Below, piece by piece: positions 35,936 to 46,459 of a stretch of DNA of 64,000 nt; positions within the stretch are counted from its first letter, which is position 1, and every line of letters starts with the position of its first letter. A program made the translations under genes and the position numbers. This DNA comes from a bacterium (GTDB lineage: Bacteria; Bacillota; Bacilli; Lactobacillales; Streptococcaceae). The notes under the pieces were generated by a model that did no database searches, was not told where the DNA came from, and saw only the letters and a list, made by a program, of their open reading frames with translations. Location: assembly GCA_905221095.1 (NCBI GenBank), contig CAJNBV010000011.1:4775-68774 (forward strand), written 5' to 3'.

Positions 35936-37117
35936 TTATTTCACAACAGAAACATTGCCTGTCTTACTATCGATTTTAACAGTTTGACCGTAGAAACCGT
36001 CAATTTCTTTATTAAGATAATCTGAAATTCCTGTTGGCAATCGTTTCATTTTAAGAATTTCACCAGATTGGTCTGCATAAACAAGAATATGATAGTGATG
36101 ATAGCTTGGTCTATCATCAATCAATGCAAAATAACCTGTTTTGAGTTTGCCATTATCACCATCTAAATAGTATAGTTTATTATTATTGATTGTGAAGCTG
36201 GTAGCTCCAAGACGAAGTCGTGCACCTGGATTTTCTAGATAGACATCGTTTCCAACTTTTTTAATCTCTGAATAGGTGGTCATTTCTGGTAAATTTGTTA
36301 CGCGACGACCATCTGCCCCAAAGTAATACCTGTTTGGTAAGTTTTGGAAATTTTTCACGACAGCTTTAGGATTAATTTCTTGTCCTTCTTCCGTATTATC
36401 TACTAAAGCTAACATCGTATTGGAAACTTTATCTCCATATTTATCAGAAAACTTCTTAAATTCAGGTTTTATGTACCAAGCATTTTTTTCAACAATGACT
36501 CCATCTTTTCCATGAATAAGATGATAATCATACCCATCAGACAAAGTAACAATATTTGTGATAATTGTATCATCCGCTTGAGATTGTTCAACCTGACTTG
36601 GGAGTTTGGTTAACATATAACCATCCTTACCAATGACATAACTTTCCCCATCGCTTGCTGGAACAGCTCTATCTGCGACCATAGCACCTGATTTTTCAAA
36701 GTAAGACCATTGACCATTTGCAGTCGCCCATCCTGTTGCCATAGCGCCACTGTCTTTGAGGTAATACCATGTAGACCCTTCTTTGTACCAACCTGTGCGC
36801 ATAGCACCACTATTTGCGAGTGAGTACCAGGTGTTACCTTCCTTGTACCAGCCTGTGCGCATAGCACCACTATCTGCTAGGGAATACCATGTATTTCCGT
36901 CTTTGAGCCAGCCTGTCTGCATTTTACCAGAACCGTCAAAATGGTACCAAAAGCCAGCATTTTGCACCCATTTGTTTTTAGCGAGGCTGCCATCTTGAGA
37001 AAGATTCCAGTCAGCACCATTTTTAACCCAAGTATCTGCAGCCTGTACTTGATTGATAGACAATAGTAGGCCAGCACCTGCAAGCAAACCAAGTGTGAGT
37101 AATTTAGATTTTTTCAT
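35936..37117 (-). CDS. Choline-binding surface protein (paralogue 2)
   Basis: 393 residues, built like the gene at 33596-34780: signal peptide (LLSINQVQA then ADTW), choline-binding repeats to about 150, then the same unrecognised C-terminal domain. The two differ most in the linker about 150-200. The start is the second ATG of ATGGCTATG. The preceding GTG-initiated leader frame ends in an ATGA overlap with it. Control by the adjacent Rgg is inferred. Confidence 0.85.
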   Translation of the reverse strand: MKKSKLLTLGLLAGAGLLLSINQVQAADTWVKNGADWNLSQDGSLAKNKWVQNAGFWYHFDGSGKMQTGWLKDGNTWYSLADSGAMRTGWYKEGNTWYSLANSGAMRTGWYKEGSTWYYLKDSGAMATGWATANGQWSYFEKSGAMVADRAVPASDGESYVIGKDGYMLTKLPSQVEQSQADDTIITNIVTLSDGYDYHLIHGKDGVIVEKNAWYIKPEFKKFSDKYGDKVSNTMLALVDNTEEGQEINPKAVVKNFQNLPNRYYFGADGRRVTNLPEMTTYSEIKKVGNDVYLENPGARLRLGATSFTINNNKLYYLDGDNGKLKTGYFALIDDRPSYHHYHILVYADQSGEILKMKRLPTGISDYLNKEIDGFYGQTVKIDSKTGNVSVVK

Positions 37118-37209
37118 AGCCATTTCCTCCTAAAATAGATAAATCCAAAGCAAGAAAATCCAATAGAAACGAAGTCAAAAGAGATACCATGTTCATTAAC
37201 TTGAACCAC
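37114..37209 (-). CDS. Candidate 31-residue leader peptide
   Basis: GTG start five bases after a perfect AGGAGG; begins VQVNEHGISF, continues as one hydrophobic stretch and ends RRKWL. Its TGA overlaps the ATG of the choline-binding protein (ATGA). This could be a translation-coupling leader or a short hydrophobic peptide read by the Rgg system. Coding potential rests only on the ribosome site and the overlap. Confidence 0.3.
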   Translation of the reverse strand: MVQVNEHGISFDFVSIGFSCFGFIYFRRKWL

Positions 37210-37521
37210 TCAGACCTCCTAACATTTCCATGAACATAAGATAGAGACTAGTTTATCAAAAGTACATAGCCATCACCTTCTCCCAACTATAAAATAAATC
37301 CTTTTTTATATCTACATTATAGTCCTGGAAAAAAGGAAAGTCAATTAAAATTGTGATTATATTAACATTTTTGTTCTACGAAAATCAAGCTATCTCTTCT
37401 TTTGATCTTCATTTCTTATCTCCTTTTGGAGATTGATTTTTCTGATTTCATTATATCCCTTATTTGTCCCCATATCTCTTCTGTCCCTAGAAAGACTAAA
37501 TCTGTTCCTAAACGGTCATTT
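37210..37521. other. Intergenic region upstream of paralogue 2
   Basis: 312 bp, A+T rich. It presumably holds the promoter for the choline-binding gene. I see no gene and no strong repeat before the BOX begins. Confidence 0.4.
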
Positions 37522-37716
37522 ATACTCAATGAAAATCAACGAGCAAACTAGGAAGCTAGCCGCAGGTTGCTCAATGCACGGATTTGAGGTTGTAGATGAA
37601 ACTGACGAAGTCAGCTCAAAACACGGCTTTGAGGTTGTGGATAGAACTGACGAAGTCAGTAACATATATACGGTAAGGCGACGCTGACGTGGTTTGAAGA
37701 GATTTTCGAAGAGTAT
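37522..37716. repeat. BOX element with two boxB segments
   Basis: Conserved BOX termini with an A-B-B-C arrangement: the GACGAAGTC hairpin and the TTTGAGGTTGT stretch each occur twice. It is the longest BOX in the window (195 bp). Confidence 0.9.
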
Positions 37717-37723
37717 TAAGCCA

Positions 37724-37756
37724 AATAAAAAATTCCAAAGCAAGTGCCTTGGAACT
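37724..37756 (-). terminator. Terminator after acpP
   Basis: TTCCAAGGC pairs with GCTTTGGAA around a 4-base loop, followed by TTTTTTATTT on the minus strand. Confidence 0.8.
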
Positions 37757-37763
37757 TCGATTT

Positions 37764-37997
37764 CTATTTTGCTTGAATGATTTTAACCACATCTCCTACA
37801 CTTTGGAGTTGGTCAATTTCCTCATCACTGATTTCGATACTAAATTCATCTTCCAGTGTCAAGATAAACTCCATCAAGTCAACTGAGTCAGCATCCAAAT
37901 CGTCTTTCAGACTCAAGGATTCTGTCACGACAAAATCCTCTCCCTGTCGCTCTTGGATAATGGTCACAATACGGTCAAAAATTTCTTTTTCTGTCAT
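37764..37997 (-). CDS. acpP: Acyl carrier protein
   Basis: 77-residue ACP. The phosphopantetheine serine is Ser38 in DADSVDLMEF; the protein is strongly acidic. It is probably the second ACP in the genome, separate from the fab cluster. It is last in araT-recO-plsX-acpP and beside plsX, consistent with phospholipid precursor supply. Confidence 0.92.
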   Translation of the reverse strand: MTEKEIFDRIVTIIQERQGEDFVVTESLSLKDDLDADSVDLMEFILTLEDEFSIEISDEEIDQLQSVGDVVKIIQAK

Positions 37998-38002
37998 CTC
38001 TT

Positions 38003-38995
38003 TTATTCTCCTGAAAATTCACGCGCAGTCTGGGCAACTACGTCTGTCTCTAGCATGGTACGAATCTGGCGAATCGTACTATACACAGCCTTGGCATCGC
38101 TTGAGCCATGAGTCTTGACAACCGGTGCCTTGACACCAAACAAGACCGCTCCACCAACATCTGAATAGTTAAGCTGTTTTTTCAAACCTTTAAGGCTATC
38201 CTTGAGAAGGAGGGCGCCTAGTTTCGCTCGAAGACCACCACCTGTAATAGCGGTCTTGAGCAAGCCCATAATTCCCATAGCTGTCCCTTCAATGGATTTG
38301 AGCACAGCGTTTCCCGTGAAACCATCTGCTACGACAACATCCGCAACACCATTCATCAAATCACGCGCTTCCACGTTTCCGATAAAGTTCAAACTTTCAT
38401 CAGCTACTAGTAATTCATAAGTCTCCTTGCGAAGCGGGTCACCCTTGCTACTCTCTGTTCCATTGTTGAGCAATCCAACACGTGGTTGCGCAATTCCGCG
38501 GACATTTTTAGCATAGAAGGAACCTAGAACCGCGTATTGATGGAGGTGCTGGGCTGTATTTTCCGCATTAGCACCTAGGTCTAGCATATCAAAACCTTTC
38601 CCATCTACAGTCGGCAAGGTCGACATAAGGCCTGGTCGGTCAATGTTCTTGATACGACCCACGATGAAGAATCCAGCAGCCAACAAAGCACCTGTATTCC
38701 CAGCTGAGAGGACAGCGTCTGCTTCACCCTCTTTGACAGCCTTGGCTGCCAAGACCATACTGGCATTTTTCTTCTTCCGAATAGCTCTCGTAGGTTCATC
38801 GTCTGAATCAATCTTTTCATCCGTATGGATAATGCTGACGCGCTCTGTCGCTGTCAGATATTGCTTGATTTTGCTTTCATCTCCGTAGAGTTGAACCTCG
38901 ATATCTGAAAAGTCAGCCAGGGCTTGATTGACACCCTCAACGATGGCCTGAGGTGCATAATCGCCCCCCATGGCATCTACTGCGATTTTTTTCAT
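38003..38995 (-). CDS. plsX: Phosphate acyltransferase PlsX
   Basis: 330 residues. PlsX turns acyl-ACP into acyl-phosphate for glycerolipid synthesis at the membrane. [15 protein letters not shown] at the N terminus and [12 protein letters not shown] (about 97-108) are family signatures. The start overlaps the recO stop by 4 bp. Confidence 0.95.
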   Translation of the reverse strand: MKKIAVDAMGGDYAPQAIVEGVNQALADFSDIEVQLYGDESKIKQYLTATERVSIIHTDEKIDSDDEPTRAIRKKKNASMVLAAKAVKEGEADAVLSAGNTGALLAAGFFIVGRIKNIDRPGLMSTLPTVDGKGFDMLDLGANAENTAQHLHQYAVLGSFYAKNVRGIAQPRVGLLNNGTESSKGDPLRKETYELLVADESLNFIGNVEARDLMNGVADVVVADGFTGNAVLKSIEGTAMGIMGLLKTAITGGGLRAKLGALLLKDSLKGLKKQLNYSDVGGAVLFGVKAPVVKTHGSSDAKAVYSTIRQIRTMLETDVVAQTAREFSGE

Positions 38996-39762
38996 TTGTT
39001 TTCCTCTTTTAGTAATTGACCCCAGTCTGCTAGGGAATCAATAAATTTCTTTGATTTTAGATGAATTCCAACGTACTCTTCATAGAGTTGATCCATAAAT
39101 TGGCGTAGCTCTTGCTTGATTTCGGGTTTGAGCGAAATGGTCTCCAAGGTCTCAAAATCAATGGCTTGAAATTGATTGAGCAGATAAGGGATGTTAGGAT
39201 TTAGATGGCAACGCCTCTCATCCTCATGATAATGCTCTGGGCAAAGACAGGCTCCATATTTGAAAGAAAAGTCAAAAGCCTGACCAACCCGATGACAAAA
39301 GGCACACTCATTAAAATTAAGGCTGATTCCAAATCGAGTCAAGATTTGAATCTCAAAAATATTAGTCAAAACCTGATAATCCAAGCCTGCTTCCATCAAC
39401 TCCAAAGTCTTTTGCAAAAAAGCAAACAAGGGAGCATCCTGCTGATTGTCCTGCAAACTAGCATCTGCAAGAGCCGCTACATAGGTCGCATAGGCCATGA
39501 CAAAGAGGTCACTATTAATCTTGGGAAAAGTCATGACCTCATGATAGTCCTCAATGTAACTAAGCCCATCATCATTGATTCGCAAGAGAAATCGTGCCAG
39601 CACCAAGGGCTGAATAACAGGTGCCAGCTTAGACTGGCCAGCATGTTTGACGAAAAACATGCGCTTGCCAGCCTGCTCAGTAAAAATCTTGACTAGCTTA
39701 TCATCCTCACGAAAATTGCGATTGTAGAGCACCAAGCCTTGACTCGTGATAGACTGAATCAT
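38992..39762 (-). CDS. recO: DNA repair protein RecO
   Basis: 256 residues. N-terminal OB fold ([20 protein letters not shown]) and a C-terminal helical domain with a zinc site, CAFC (about 152-155) and CLCPEH (about 170-175). It loads RecA with RecR in gap repair. It overlaps araT and plsX by 4 bp each. Confidence 0.94.
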   Translation of the reverse strand: MIQSITSQGLVLYNRNFREDDKLVKIFTEQAGKRMFFVKHAGQSKLAPVIQPLVLARFLLRINDDGLSYIEDYHEVMTFPKINSDLFVMAYATYVAALADASLQDNQQDAPLFAFLQKTLELMEAGLDYQVLTNIFEIQILTRFGISLNFNECAFCHRVGQAFDFSFKYGACLCPEHYHEDERRCHLNPNIPYLLNQFQAIDFETLETISLKPEIKQELRQFMDQLYEEYVGIHLKSKKFIDSLADWGQLLKEENK

Positions 39763-40928
39763 GCTTCTCTCATGTACTCCTCAAGTCGTTTCATGGCTTC
39801 TTTGATCGTCTCCATGCTAGCTGCATAAGATAGGCGAACATAGCCTTCCCCATAACGCCCAAAGGCGGCACCAGGGATAAAGGCAACGGCCTTCTTCTGA
39901 GCAAAATCCTTCAAAAAGGCAAAGGAGTCTTGATTGTAGCCCGCTGGAATCTTAGCAAAGATATAAAAGGCACCGTCTGGTTTGATAATCTCAAAACCAA
40001 GAGCAGTCATTTTCTCGATAATATAATCACGACGCTGGATGTATTCCTTCTTCATAGGTTCCGCATCGTTTTTACCAGCCGTCAAGGCTTCTACCGCAGC
40101 ATGTTGCGCCATGGTATTTGCGGCAGTGACCAAGTACTGGTGACTCTTGATTAACTGGGCTGTAAAGGCCGCAGGAGCGAAAATTAGACCCAAACGCCAA
40201 CCTGTCATAGCATGCGATTTAGACAAACCATTGATAATAATAGCCTGGTCTCTCAACATAGTTCCTAGAGACACATGGGCTTCGCTTGTGTAGGTCAATT
40301 CTGAGTAAACCTCATCACAGACAACGAAAATCTCATACTTGCGTAAAACAGCCGCCAAGGCTTCCAACTGCTCCCGACTATAGGTAATTCCTGTCGGGTT
40401 GGCTGGATAGTTGAGAATAACTGCTTTGAGCTTGTCTCCTTGCTCCAAAATGGCCTTTTCCAACATCTCAGGAGTCAAGACAAATCCATTTTCAGTCGTG
40501 TCAATCTCGACAATCTCTGCCCCAACTAGATTGACAATCGGTTCATAACCTGGATAGGCAGGAGCTGGCAAGAGCACCTTGTCTCCCTCTTCCAAAATAG
40601 CCGTCAAAGTAGCAGATAAGGCCTCTGTCGCCCCAATTGTAACCAAGATTTCATTCTCAGGAGCATAGTCCAGTTGGTACTTTTCCTTAACAAAATCACT
40701 GGCTGCCTGACGTAAGGTCAACAGACCACTCATCCCTGTATAGTAGGATTGGTTCTGGTCAATGGCCCGCTTAGCCGCCTCCTTGATATGATCTGGCGTT
40801 GTAAAATCAGGTTCCCCCAAGGTCAAACGCAAGACCCCAGGAATCTCAGAAATAGCCTGATCAAACTGACGAATCAACGAAACTTGAATCTTATCTAACT
40901 GTTTATTAAAGCGCTTAGTTAAATCCAT
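39759..40928 (-). CDS. araT: Class I/II aminotransferase (AraT-like)
   Basis: 389-residue PLP enzyme of the aspartate aminotransferase fold. The PLP lysine is in [14 protein letters not shown] (about 235), and substrate-carboxylate residues lie in [10 protein letters not shown] (about 174). The family includes aromatic and branched-chain transaminases; the exact amino acid is not readable from sequence. GGAGG lies 6 bp before the ATG. It heads the recO-plsX-acpP run. Confidence 0.85.
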   Translation of the reverse strand: MDLTKRFNKQLDKIQVSLIRQFDQAISEIPGVLRLTLGEPDFTTPDHIKEAAKRAIDQNQSYYTGMSGLLTLRQAASDFVKEKYQLDYAPENEILVTIGATEALSATLTAILEEGDKVLLPAPAYPGYEPIVNLVGAEIVEIDTTENGFVLTPEMLEKAILEQGDKLKAVILNYPANPTGITYSREQLEALAAVLRKYEIFVVCDEVYSELTYTSEAHVSLGTMLRDQAIIINGLSKSHAMTGWRLGLIFAPAAFTAQLIKSHQYLVTAANTMAQHAAVEALTAGKNDAEPMKKEYIQRRDYIIEKMTALGFEIIKPDGAFYIFAKIPAGYNQDSFAFLKDFAQKKAVAFIPGAAFGRYGEGYVRLSYAASMETIKEAMKRLEEYMREA

Positions 40929-41076
40929 AGATACCTCCTACTGTCAAAACGTATCTCTATTATACTACAAAAGCCCCCCGACCGCAAAAATACATTAGAG
41001 AATAGCTTTCCACTTTCTATTTTACTTTTCCTATCTACAGGTCTATAATGGTAACAGATTCTATTTGGAGGTTTTT

Positions 41077-42087
41077 ATGTCATTTCTATCAAAAAATGGA
41101 GCAGGCATCTTGGCCTGCCTTCTCATTTCCATCCTATCTTGGTACTTAGGAGTATTCTTTCCTGTCATTGGTGCACCCGTTTTTGCGATTTTCATAGGCA
41201 TGCTTCTCCATCCCTTTCTCTCACCCTATAAACAACTGGATACAGGATTGACCTTTAGTTCTAAAAAACTGCTCCAGTATGCCGTTATCTTGCTTGGTTT
41301 TGGTCTCAATATCTCGCAAGTCTTCGCAGTTGGGCAATCTTCGCTCCCTGTCATCCTGTCCACTATCTCAATAGCCTTGATTGTTGCCTACCTCTTCCAG
41401 CGCTTCTTTGCACTGGACACAAAACTGGCTACCTTGATTGGAGTGGGATCTTCAATCTGTGGTGGCTCTGCTATTGCCGCGACAGCACCCGTTATCCATG
41501 CCAAGGAAAAGGAAGTAGCCCAAGCAATCTCCGTTATCTTTTTCTTCAATGTCTTGGCTGCACTCATCTTTCCAACCCTCGGAACCTGGCTTCACCTATC
41601 CAATGACGGGTTCGCCCTCTTTGCAGGAACTGCAGTCAATGATACTTCCTCTGTAACCGCCACAGCCAGCGCCTGGGACAGTCTCTACCAAACAAATACC
41701 CTCGAATCCGCAACCATTGTCAAACTTACGCGGACTCTGGCTATCATTCCCATCACTCTCTTTCTCTCCTACTGGCAAAGTCGCCAACAAGAAAATAATC
41801 AAGGTCTACAACTGAAAAAAGTCTTCCCACTTTTTATCCTCTACTTTATCCTTGCCTCTCTCCTAACCACCCTTCTGACCTCTCTCGGTGTGTCCAATAG
41901 TTTCTTTACCCCTCTCAAACAACTCTCCAAATTCCTCATTATCATGGCCATGAGTGCTATCGGTCTCAAAACAAATCTGGTAGCTATGGTCAAATCCAGC
42001 GGAAAATCCATTATCCTCGGAGCCATTTGCTGGATAGCCATCATCCTCACCAGTCTCGGGATGCAGACCCTTATCGGCATTTTCTAA
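41077..42087 (+). CDS. YeiH/UPF0324-family membrane protein
   Basis: 336 residues with about ten membrane helices and the family segment [25 protein letters not shown] (about 126 onward; shown to its key GSSICGGSA core). The transported substrate is unknown; some members are proposed sulfur-compound or anion transporters. GGAGG places the start at 41077, not the earlier in-frame ATG. It is divergent from araT. The TAA stop shares bases with a BOX element. Confidence 0.85.
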   Translation: MSFLSKNGAGILACLLISILSWYLGVFFPVIGAPVFAIFIGMLLHPFLSPYKQLDTGLTFSSKKLLQYAVILLGFGLNISQVFAVGQSSLPVILSTISIALIVAYLFQRFFALDTKLATLIGVGSSICGGSAIAATAPVIHAKEKEVAQAISVIFFFNVLAALIFPTLGTWLHLSNDGFALFAGTAVNDTSSVTATASAWDSLYQTNTLESATIVKLTRTLAIIPITLFLSYWQSRQQENNQGLQLKKVFPLFILYFILASLLTTLLTSLGVSNSFFTPLKQLSKFLIIMAMSAIGLKTNLVAMVKSSGKSIILGAICWIAIILTSLGMQTLIGIF

Positions 42088-42236
42088 TACTCTTCGAAAA
42101 TCTCTTCAAACCACGTCAACGTCGCCTTGCCATATATATGTGACTGACTTCGTCAGTCTTATCTACAACCTCAAAACAGTGTTTTGAGTAGCCTGCGACT
42201 AGTTTCCTAGTTTGCTCTTTGATTTTCATTGAGTAT
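42087..42236. repeat. BOX element, boxA-B-C form
   Basis: Full BOX beginning inside the stop codon of the YeiH-type gene (the final A of TAA starts ATACTC). Both termini and boxB are present. Confidence 0.9.
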
Positions 42237-42241
42237 AACAC

Positions 42242-42267
42242 AAAAGGTAGCCCACCAGCTACCTTTT
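42242..42267. terminator. Bidirectional terminator
   Basis: AAAAGGTAGC pairs perfectly with GCTACCTTTT around a 6-base loop, between two convergent genes. Confidence 0.85.
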
Positions 42268-42268
42268 C

Positions 42269-42706
42269 TTATGTTTCCTCAATCAAGCGAGTATGTTCTC
42301 TCTTGATACAGCGATTCATCACAATGTCATCGCATCCACCAGCACGCAAGATTTCTTCCGCTTCTAGACTTTCAAGTTCTAGCTGTGCCCAAAAAATCTT
42401 GGCATCAGCTTTGAGAAAATCACGCGCCACATCTGGCAAAAACTCACTGCGACGGTAAACATTGACAATATCTACAGGAAAAGGAATCTCAGCAAGGCTG
42501 GCATAAGCCTTTTCACCCAAGATTTCGCCACCTGCCGCCTTGGGATTGACAGGGATAATTTTATAACCCCGAGCCTGCATTTCCTTGGTCACTCGATTGC
42601 TTGTTGTTTCCTCACGATCTGATAACCCCACCACAGCTAGGGTTTTACTCGTTGCGAGATACTGACGAATCACGCCATCACTTGGATTGATAAATTCTTG
42701 ACTCAT
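42269..42706 (-). CDS. CoA-binding domain protein
   Basis: 145 residues, a single Rossmann-type CoA-binding domain (TLAVVGLSDREETTSNRVTK about 17-36; VNPKAAGGEILG about 53). Similar stand-alone proteins are common in Firmicutes and have no defined reaction. It lies downstream of polA, separated by a terminator. Confidence 0.85.
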   Translation of the reverse strand: MSQEFINPSDGVIRQYLATSKTLAVVGLSDREETTSNRVTKEMQARGYKIIPVNPKAAGGEILGEKAYASLAEIPFPVDIVNVYRRSEFLPDVARDFLKADAKIFWAQLELESLEAEEILRAGGCDDIVMNRCIKREHTRLIEET

Positions 42707-42765
42707 AGAAATCCTCCTTTTTCATCAGTATAGCACATTTTGAAAAGGCTTGCATAATTCTACTA

Positions 42766-42792
42766 CAAAAAAGGAGGACTAGCCCCCTTTTT
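42766..42792 (-). terminator. Terminator after polA
   Basis: AAAAAGGGGG pairs imperfectly with CCTCCTTTTTT on the minus strand, overlapping the polA stop. Confidence 0.65.
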
Positions 42793-45424
42793 ATTTAGCT
42801 TCGTACCAAGTTGCCCCTTCATTCTCATCTGCAATGAGGGGAACACTGAGTTGAATGGCTTCTTCCATGGTTTGTTTGACCAATTTTTTCATCTCTGCTA
42901 ATTCCGATTTAGGAACTTCAAGAACAATTTCATCGTGCACTTGTAACAGCATCTTGGTCTGATAGCCACCTTCAACCAGAGCCTTGTCTAGCTGAATCAT
43001 GGCAATCTTGAGAATATCTGCTGCCGAACCCTGAATAGGGGAGTTGATAGCAGTCCGCTCCGCAAAACCACGAATGTTGAAGTTACGCGAATTGATATCT
43101 AGTAACTCACGACGACGCTTGAAGAGAGTCTCTACATAGCCCTTATCACGCGCTTCACGCACCACTTCATCCATGTAGTTTTTAATACCTGGGAAACGTT
43201 CAAAGTAAGTGTCAATGTAGGCTTTGGCCTCCTTACGGCTAATGCCCAAATTATTAGACAAACCAAAGTCTGAAATCCCGTAAACCACTCCAAAGTTAAC
43301 CGCCTTGGCATTACGACGGTCATTTGCAGTCACATCCTCGGGACGCTCAATGCCAAAGACACGCATGGCTGTCGAAGTATGGATATCTGCTCCCTCTTGA
43401 AAGGCCTTAATCAAGTGCTCATCCTTAGAAATATGCGCCAAAACACGCAATTCAATCTGAGAATAGTCGGAGCTGAGCAGCACACTATCCTCCCACTCAG
43501 GCACAAAAGCCTTACGAATAAGACGGCCTTGCTCCAAACGCACAGGAATATTTTGCAAATTTGGATCCACACTAGACAAACGCCCAGTCTGGGTCAAATC
43601 CTGCACATAGCGGGTGTGAATCTTGCCATCAGCCAAAATCCAGTCCTGCAAGCCAATCACATAAGTAGACTGAATCTTAGCAATCTGACGGTAATCGAGG
43701 ATTTTCTTAACAATCGGAGCAATAGGAGCCAGACGCTCCAACACATCCACCGCTGTTGAGTAACCAGTCTTGGTTTTCTTAGTATACTCGAGAGGAAGCC
43801 CCAATTTTTCAAAGAGAAGAACGCCCAACTGCTTAGGCGAGTTGATATTAAACTCCTCACCAGCCAACTCGTAAATCTCTTGAGTCAGTTTTTCAATAAC
43901 AAGCTCATTTTCAGCCTGCATCTCAAGCAAGGTCTCTTTCTTGACCGTAATCCCAGCAATTTCCATCTTGGCAAGGACAAAGGCAAGAGGTTGCTCCATA
44001 TCATAGAGAAGCTCTAATTGCCCATTTTCACTAAGTTTTTCAAGTAAAACAGGCTCAGTCTCAACCAAAACTGCAATCTTACGAGCCAAGTGTTCCAAGA
44101 ATTTCTCGCGTTCAGGAATGGCCTTTTTGACACCTTTACCGTAGAAAGTCTCATCATCAACCAAATAAGTCTGACCATAAAGACTAGCAATAGTAGCAAT
44201 TTCATTGTCCTCCACAGTCGAAAGGAGGTATTTAGCCAAACGGCTGTCAAAAGCAGGCGCCTGCAAATTCACATCAAAACGATTCAAGAGAACTTTAGCC
44301 TTCTTAAAGTCATACACTTTCAGAGGTGTTTTTTCTAGAAAATCCTTGAAAATCGGCTCTTGCAAAAGTTCAAGCTTGTCTGTAGCATAGAGTTTATCTC
44401 CACAAGACCAAGCAAAACCAACCAAATCATCCGTATGGTAATTCTCACCAAAAAGCTCAAAATGGAAGATAGATTCTTCACTCAGCATATCTTGACTGAC
44501 TTGGTCAACGATAGTAAAGTCCAAACTCTCAGCCACATCAGCTGACGATGCATTTAAAGACTGCTTAAGCTGTTTGAAGCCCATCTCATCATAGAATTTC
44601 CCAAGATTTTCAACATCAGGACCACTATAAACCAAATCCTCCAAACCAATCTCAATCGGTGCTTTGGTATCAATGGTCGCCAGTGTTTTAGACAAAAAGG
44701 CCTGTTCCTTATCATTGATGAGATTTTCCTTCATCTTAGAAGCCTTCATCCCATCGATATTTTCATAAATCCCCTCAAGCGAACCATGCTCCAACAAGAG
44801 CTTGATACCCGTCTTTTCACCGATTTTGGTCACCCCAGGGATATTATCCGACTTATCTCCCATAAGCGCCTTGAGATCGATAAACTGAGTCGGTGTAATG
44901 CCCATCTTTTCCATGAGATAGTCTGGCGTAAAGGCCTCAAACTCAGCTACACCTTTCTTGGAAATCTCAACCACCGTATGCTCGTCCGTCAGCTGAATCA
45001 AGTCCTTGTCCCCACTGACAATGGTAATATCAAAACCAGCCTGCTCAGCTAGTTTATCCAGTGTCCCGATGATATCATCCGCCTCATATTGAGCCAACTC
45101 ATAGTGGCGAATCCCCATATGATCCAGCAACTCACGAAGGAAAGGAAATTGCTCACGAAACTCATCAGGAGTCTTAGCACGACCACCCTTATAGTCCGCA
45201 TACATCTCTGTACGGAAGGTCGTCTTTCCCGCATCAAAAGCCACCAAAATATGACTAGGCTCAACTCGCTCTAACAAATGGCTCAACATCAACTGGAAAC
45301 CGTAAATCGCATTGGTATGCAAACCAGCCGCATTCTTAAAACGGTCCAACTGCTGATAGAGCGCAAAAAACGCCCGAAAAGCAACAGAAGACCCATCAAT
45401 CAATAATAATTTTTTCTTATCCAT
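42791..45424 (-). CDS. polA: DNA polymerase I
   Basis: 877 residues. The N-terminal 5' nuclease domain begins LLLIDGSSVAFRAFFAL and has GDKSDNIPGV (about 186). The central proofreading domain has lost the acidic DxE motif (FHFELFGE), as known for pneumococcal Pol I. The polymerase domain has motif A DYSQIELRVLAH, motif B RRNAKAVNFGVVYG and motif C QVHDEIVLEVP. The start MDKKKLLLIDG gives the family length; 18 upstream codons in frame are hydrophobic and unsupported. Confidence 0.96.
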   Translation of the reverse strand: MDKKKLLLIDGSSVAFRAFFALYQQLDRFKNAAGLHTNAIYGFQLMLSHLLERVEPSHILVAFDAGKTTFRTEMYADYKGGRAKTPDEFREQFPFLRELLDHMGIRHYELAQYEADDIIGTLDKLAEQAGFDITIVSGDKDLIQLTDEHTVVEISKKGVAEFEAFTPDYLMEKMGITPTQFIDLKALMGDKSDNIPGVTKIGEKTGIKLLLEHGSLEGIYENIDGMKASKMKENLINDKEQAFLSKTLATIDTKAPIEIGLEDLVYSGPDVENLGKFYDEMGFKQLKQSLNASSADVAESLDFTIVDQVSQDMLSEESIFHFELFGENYHTDDLVGFAWSCGDKLYATDKLELLQEPIFKDFLEKTPLKVYDFKKAKVLLNRFDVNLQAPAFDSRLAKYLLSTVEDNEIATIASLYGQTYLVDDETFYGKGVKKAIPEREKFLEHLARKIAVLVETEPVLLEKLSENGQLELLYDMEQPLAFVLAKMEIAGITVKKETLLEMQAENELVIEKLTQEIYELAGEEFNINSPKQLGVLLFEKLGLPLEYTKKTKTGYSTAVDVLERLAPIAPIVKKILDYRQIAKIQSTYVIGLQDWILADGKIHTRYVQDLTQTGRLSSVDPNLQNIPVRLEQGRLIRKAFVPEWEDSVLLSSDYSQIELRVLAHISKDEHLIKAFQEGADIHTSTAMRVFGIERPEDVTANDRRNAKAVNFGVVYGISDFGLSNNLGISRKEAKAYIDTYFERFPGIKNYMDEVVREARDKGYVETLFKRRRELLDINSRNFNIRGFAERTAINSPIQGSAADILKIAMIQLDKALVEGGYQTKMLLQVHDEIVLEVPKSELAEMKKLVKQTMEEAIQLSVPLIADENEGATWYEAK

Positions 45425-45495
45425 ACACCCATTATAAAGGAAAGCACCAAAAAATACCATTGGGAAGAGCCAGACCAAGTATTTTTCATCCTTTT

Positions 45496-45503
45496 TCCGA
45501 ATA
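45496..45503 (+). promoter_or_regulatory. Com-box-like element before Rpn locus 1
   Basis: TCCGAATA after a CTTTTT run matches 7 of 8 bases of the pneumococcal sigma-X com-box TACGAATA. It lies 68 bp before the Rpn start. A TATAAT at 45551-45556 is too close to the ribosome site to be its normal promoter. Confidence 0.5.
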
Positions 45504-45571
45504 AATAGATAGAGCCAGAGAATCTAGTAAACCTAGATTTAAAAATGTGCTATAATGAAAGGAGAAGAAAT

Positions 45572-46459
45572 ATGACTGTACGTCATCCGGGCATCAGCCC
45601 AACCAATGACTTGGTAGCTAAGAAAATCTTTAGCAATCCAGAAATCACTTGTCAATTTATTCGCGATATGCTGGATTTACCAGCAAAAAATGTAACCATT
45701 TTGGAGGGAAGTAACATTCACGTCTTGCCTTCTCTGCCCTACTCGGCTCAGGATTTTTATACCAGTATAGACGTCTTGGCGGAGTTGGATAATGGCACAC
45801 AGGTTATTATTGAGATTCAGGTTCATCATCAGAATTTTTTCATCAATCGTTTGTGGGCTTATCTGTGCAGTCAGATCAATCAAAACCTAGAAAAAATTCG
45901 TCAACGTGAAGGTGATACCCACCAGAGTTACAAGCATATCGCACCAGTATACGCAATAGCTATTGTGGATAGTAATTATTTCTCAGATGACTTGGCTTTT
46001 CATAGTTTTAGCATGCGAGAGGATACGACAGGTGAGGTCTTAACTATCACAAACAATGGACAAGAAAACCATCTAGTCAAGATGGCATTCTTGGAATTAA
46101 AAAAATACAGAGAAACCAGCAAAGATAGCATTCGCAAGCCATGGTTGGAGTTTTTTGGGAATAAACCCTTTACCCAGCAACCTGAGCGAGCCATCAGCCA
46201 GGCAGACCAACTGCTAGACTACAAGAGCTGGTCCGAGGAGGATAGGAAAATGTTTAGTGAACAACGCAGACGTGAAGAACAAGCCTTACTCGCTCATGAC
46301 TATGCCTTGGAAACTGCTAGGGCGGAGGGTATCGAACAAGGTCTAGAGCGTGGGCAACTGATTGCTTTTTTAGATATGGTTCGTAAGCATCTTTTGACAG
46401 CTGAGGTTGCTAGTGAGCAGTTGAACATGACTGTCGATGAGTTTGAGGCCTTGTTGTAA
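45572..46459 (+). CDS. Rpn-family PD-(D/E)XK nuclease, copy 1
   Basis: 295 residues of the PDDEXK_2 (Rpn/transposase-like) family. The N terminus is ISPTNDLVAKKIFSNPE. The nuclease core has Asp in SIDVLAELDNG and Glu-x-Gln in VIIEIQVHHQ (about 68-86). The C terminus is a charged helical region with one AEGIEQGLERG unit and an LLTAEVASEQLNM domain. Rpn proteins cut DNA and can promote recombination or act in phage defence. AGGAG precedes ATG 45572. The copy at 54261-55196 is inverted relative to it. Confidence 0.85.
   Translation: MTVRHPGISPTNDLVAKKIFSNPEITCQFIRDMLDLPAKNVTILEGSNIHVLPSLPYSAQDFYTSIDVLAELDNGTQVIIEIQVHHQNFFINRLWAYLCSQINQNLEKIRQREGDTHQSYKHIAPVYAIAIVDSNYFSDDLAFHSFSMREDTTGEVLTITNNGQENHLVKMAFLELKKYRETSKDSIRKPWLEFFGNKPFTQQPERAISQADQLLDYKSWSEEDRKMFSEQRRREEQALLAHDYALETARAEGIEQGLERGQLIAFLDMVRKHLLTAEVASEQLNMTVDEFEALL

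Noticed and set aside
45551..45556. TATAAT as the Rpn copy 1 promoter
   Set aside because: Transcription would begin at or after the ribosome site, only about 9 bases from the ATG. A com-box upstream is more plausible.
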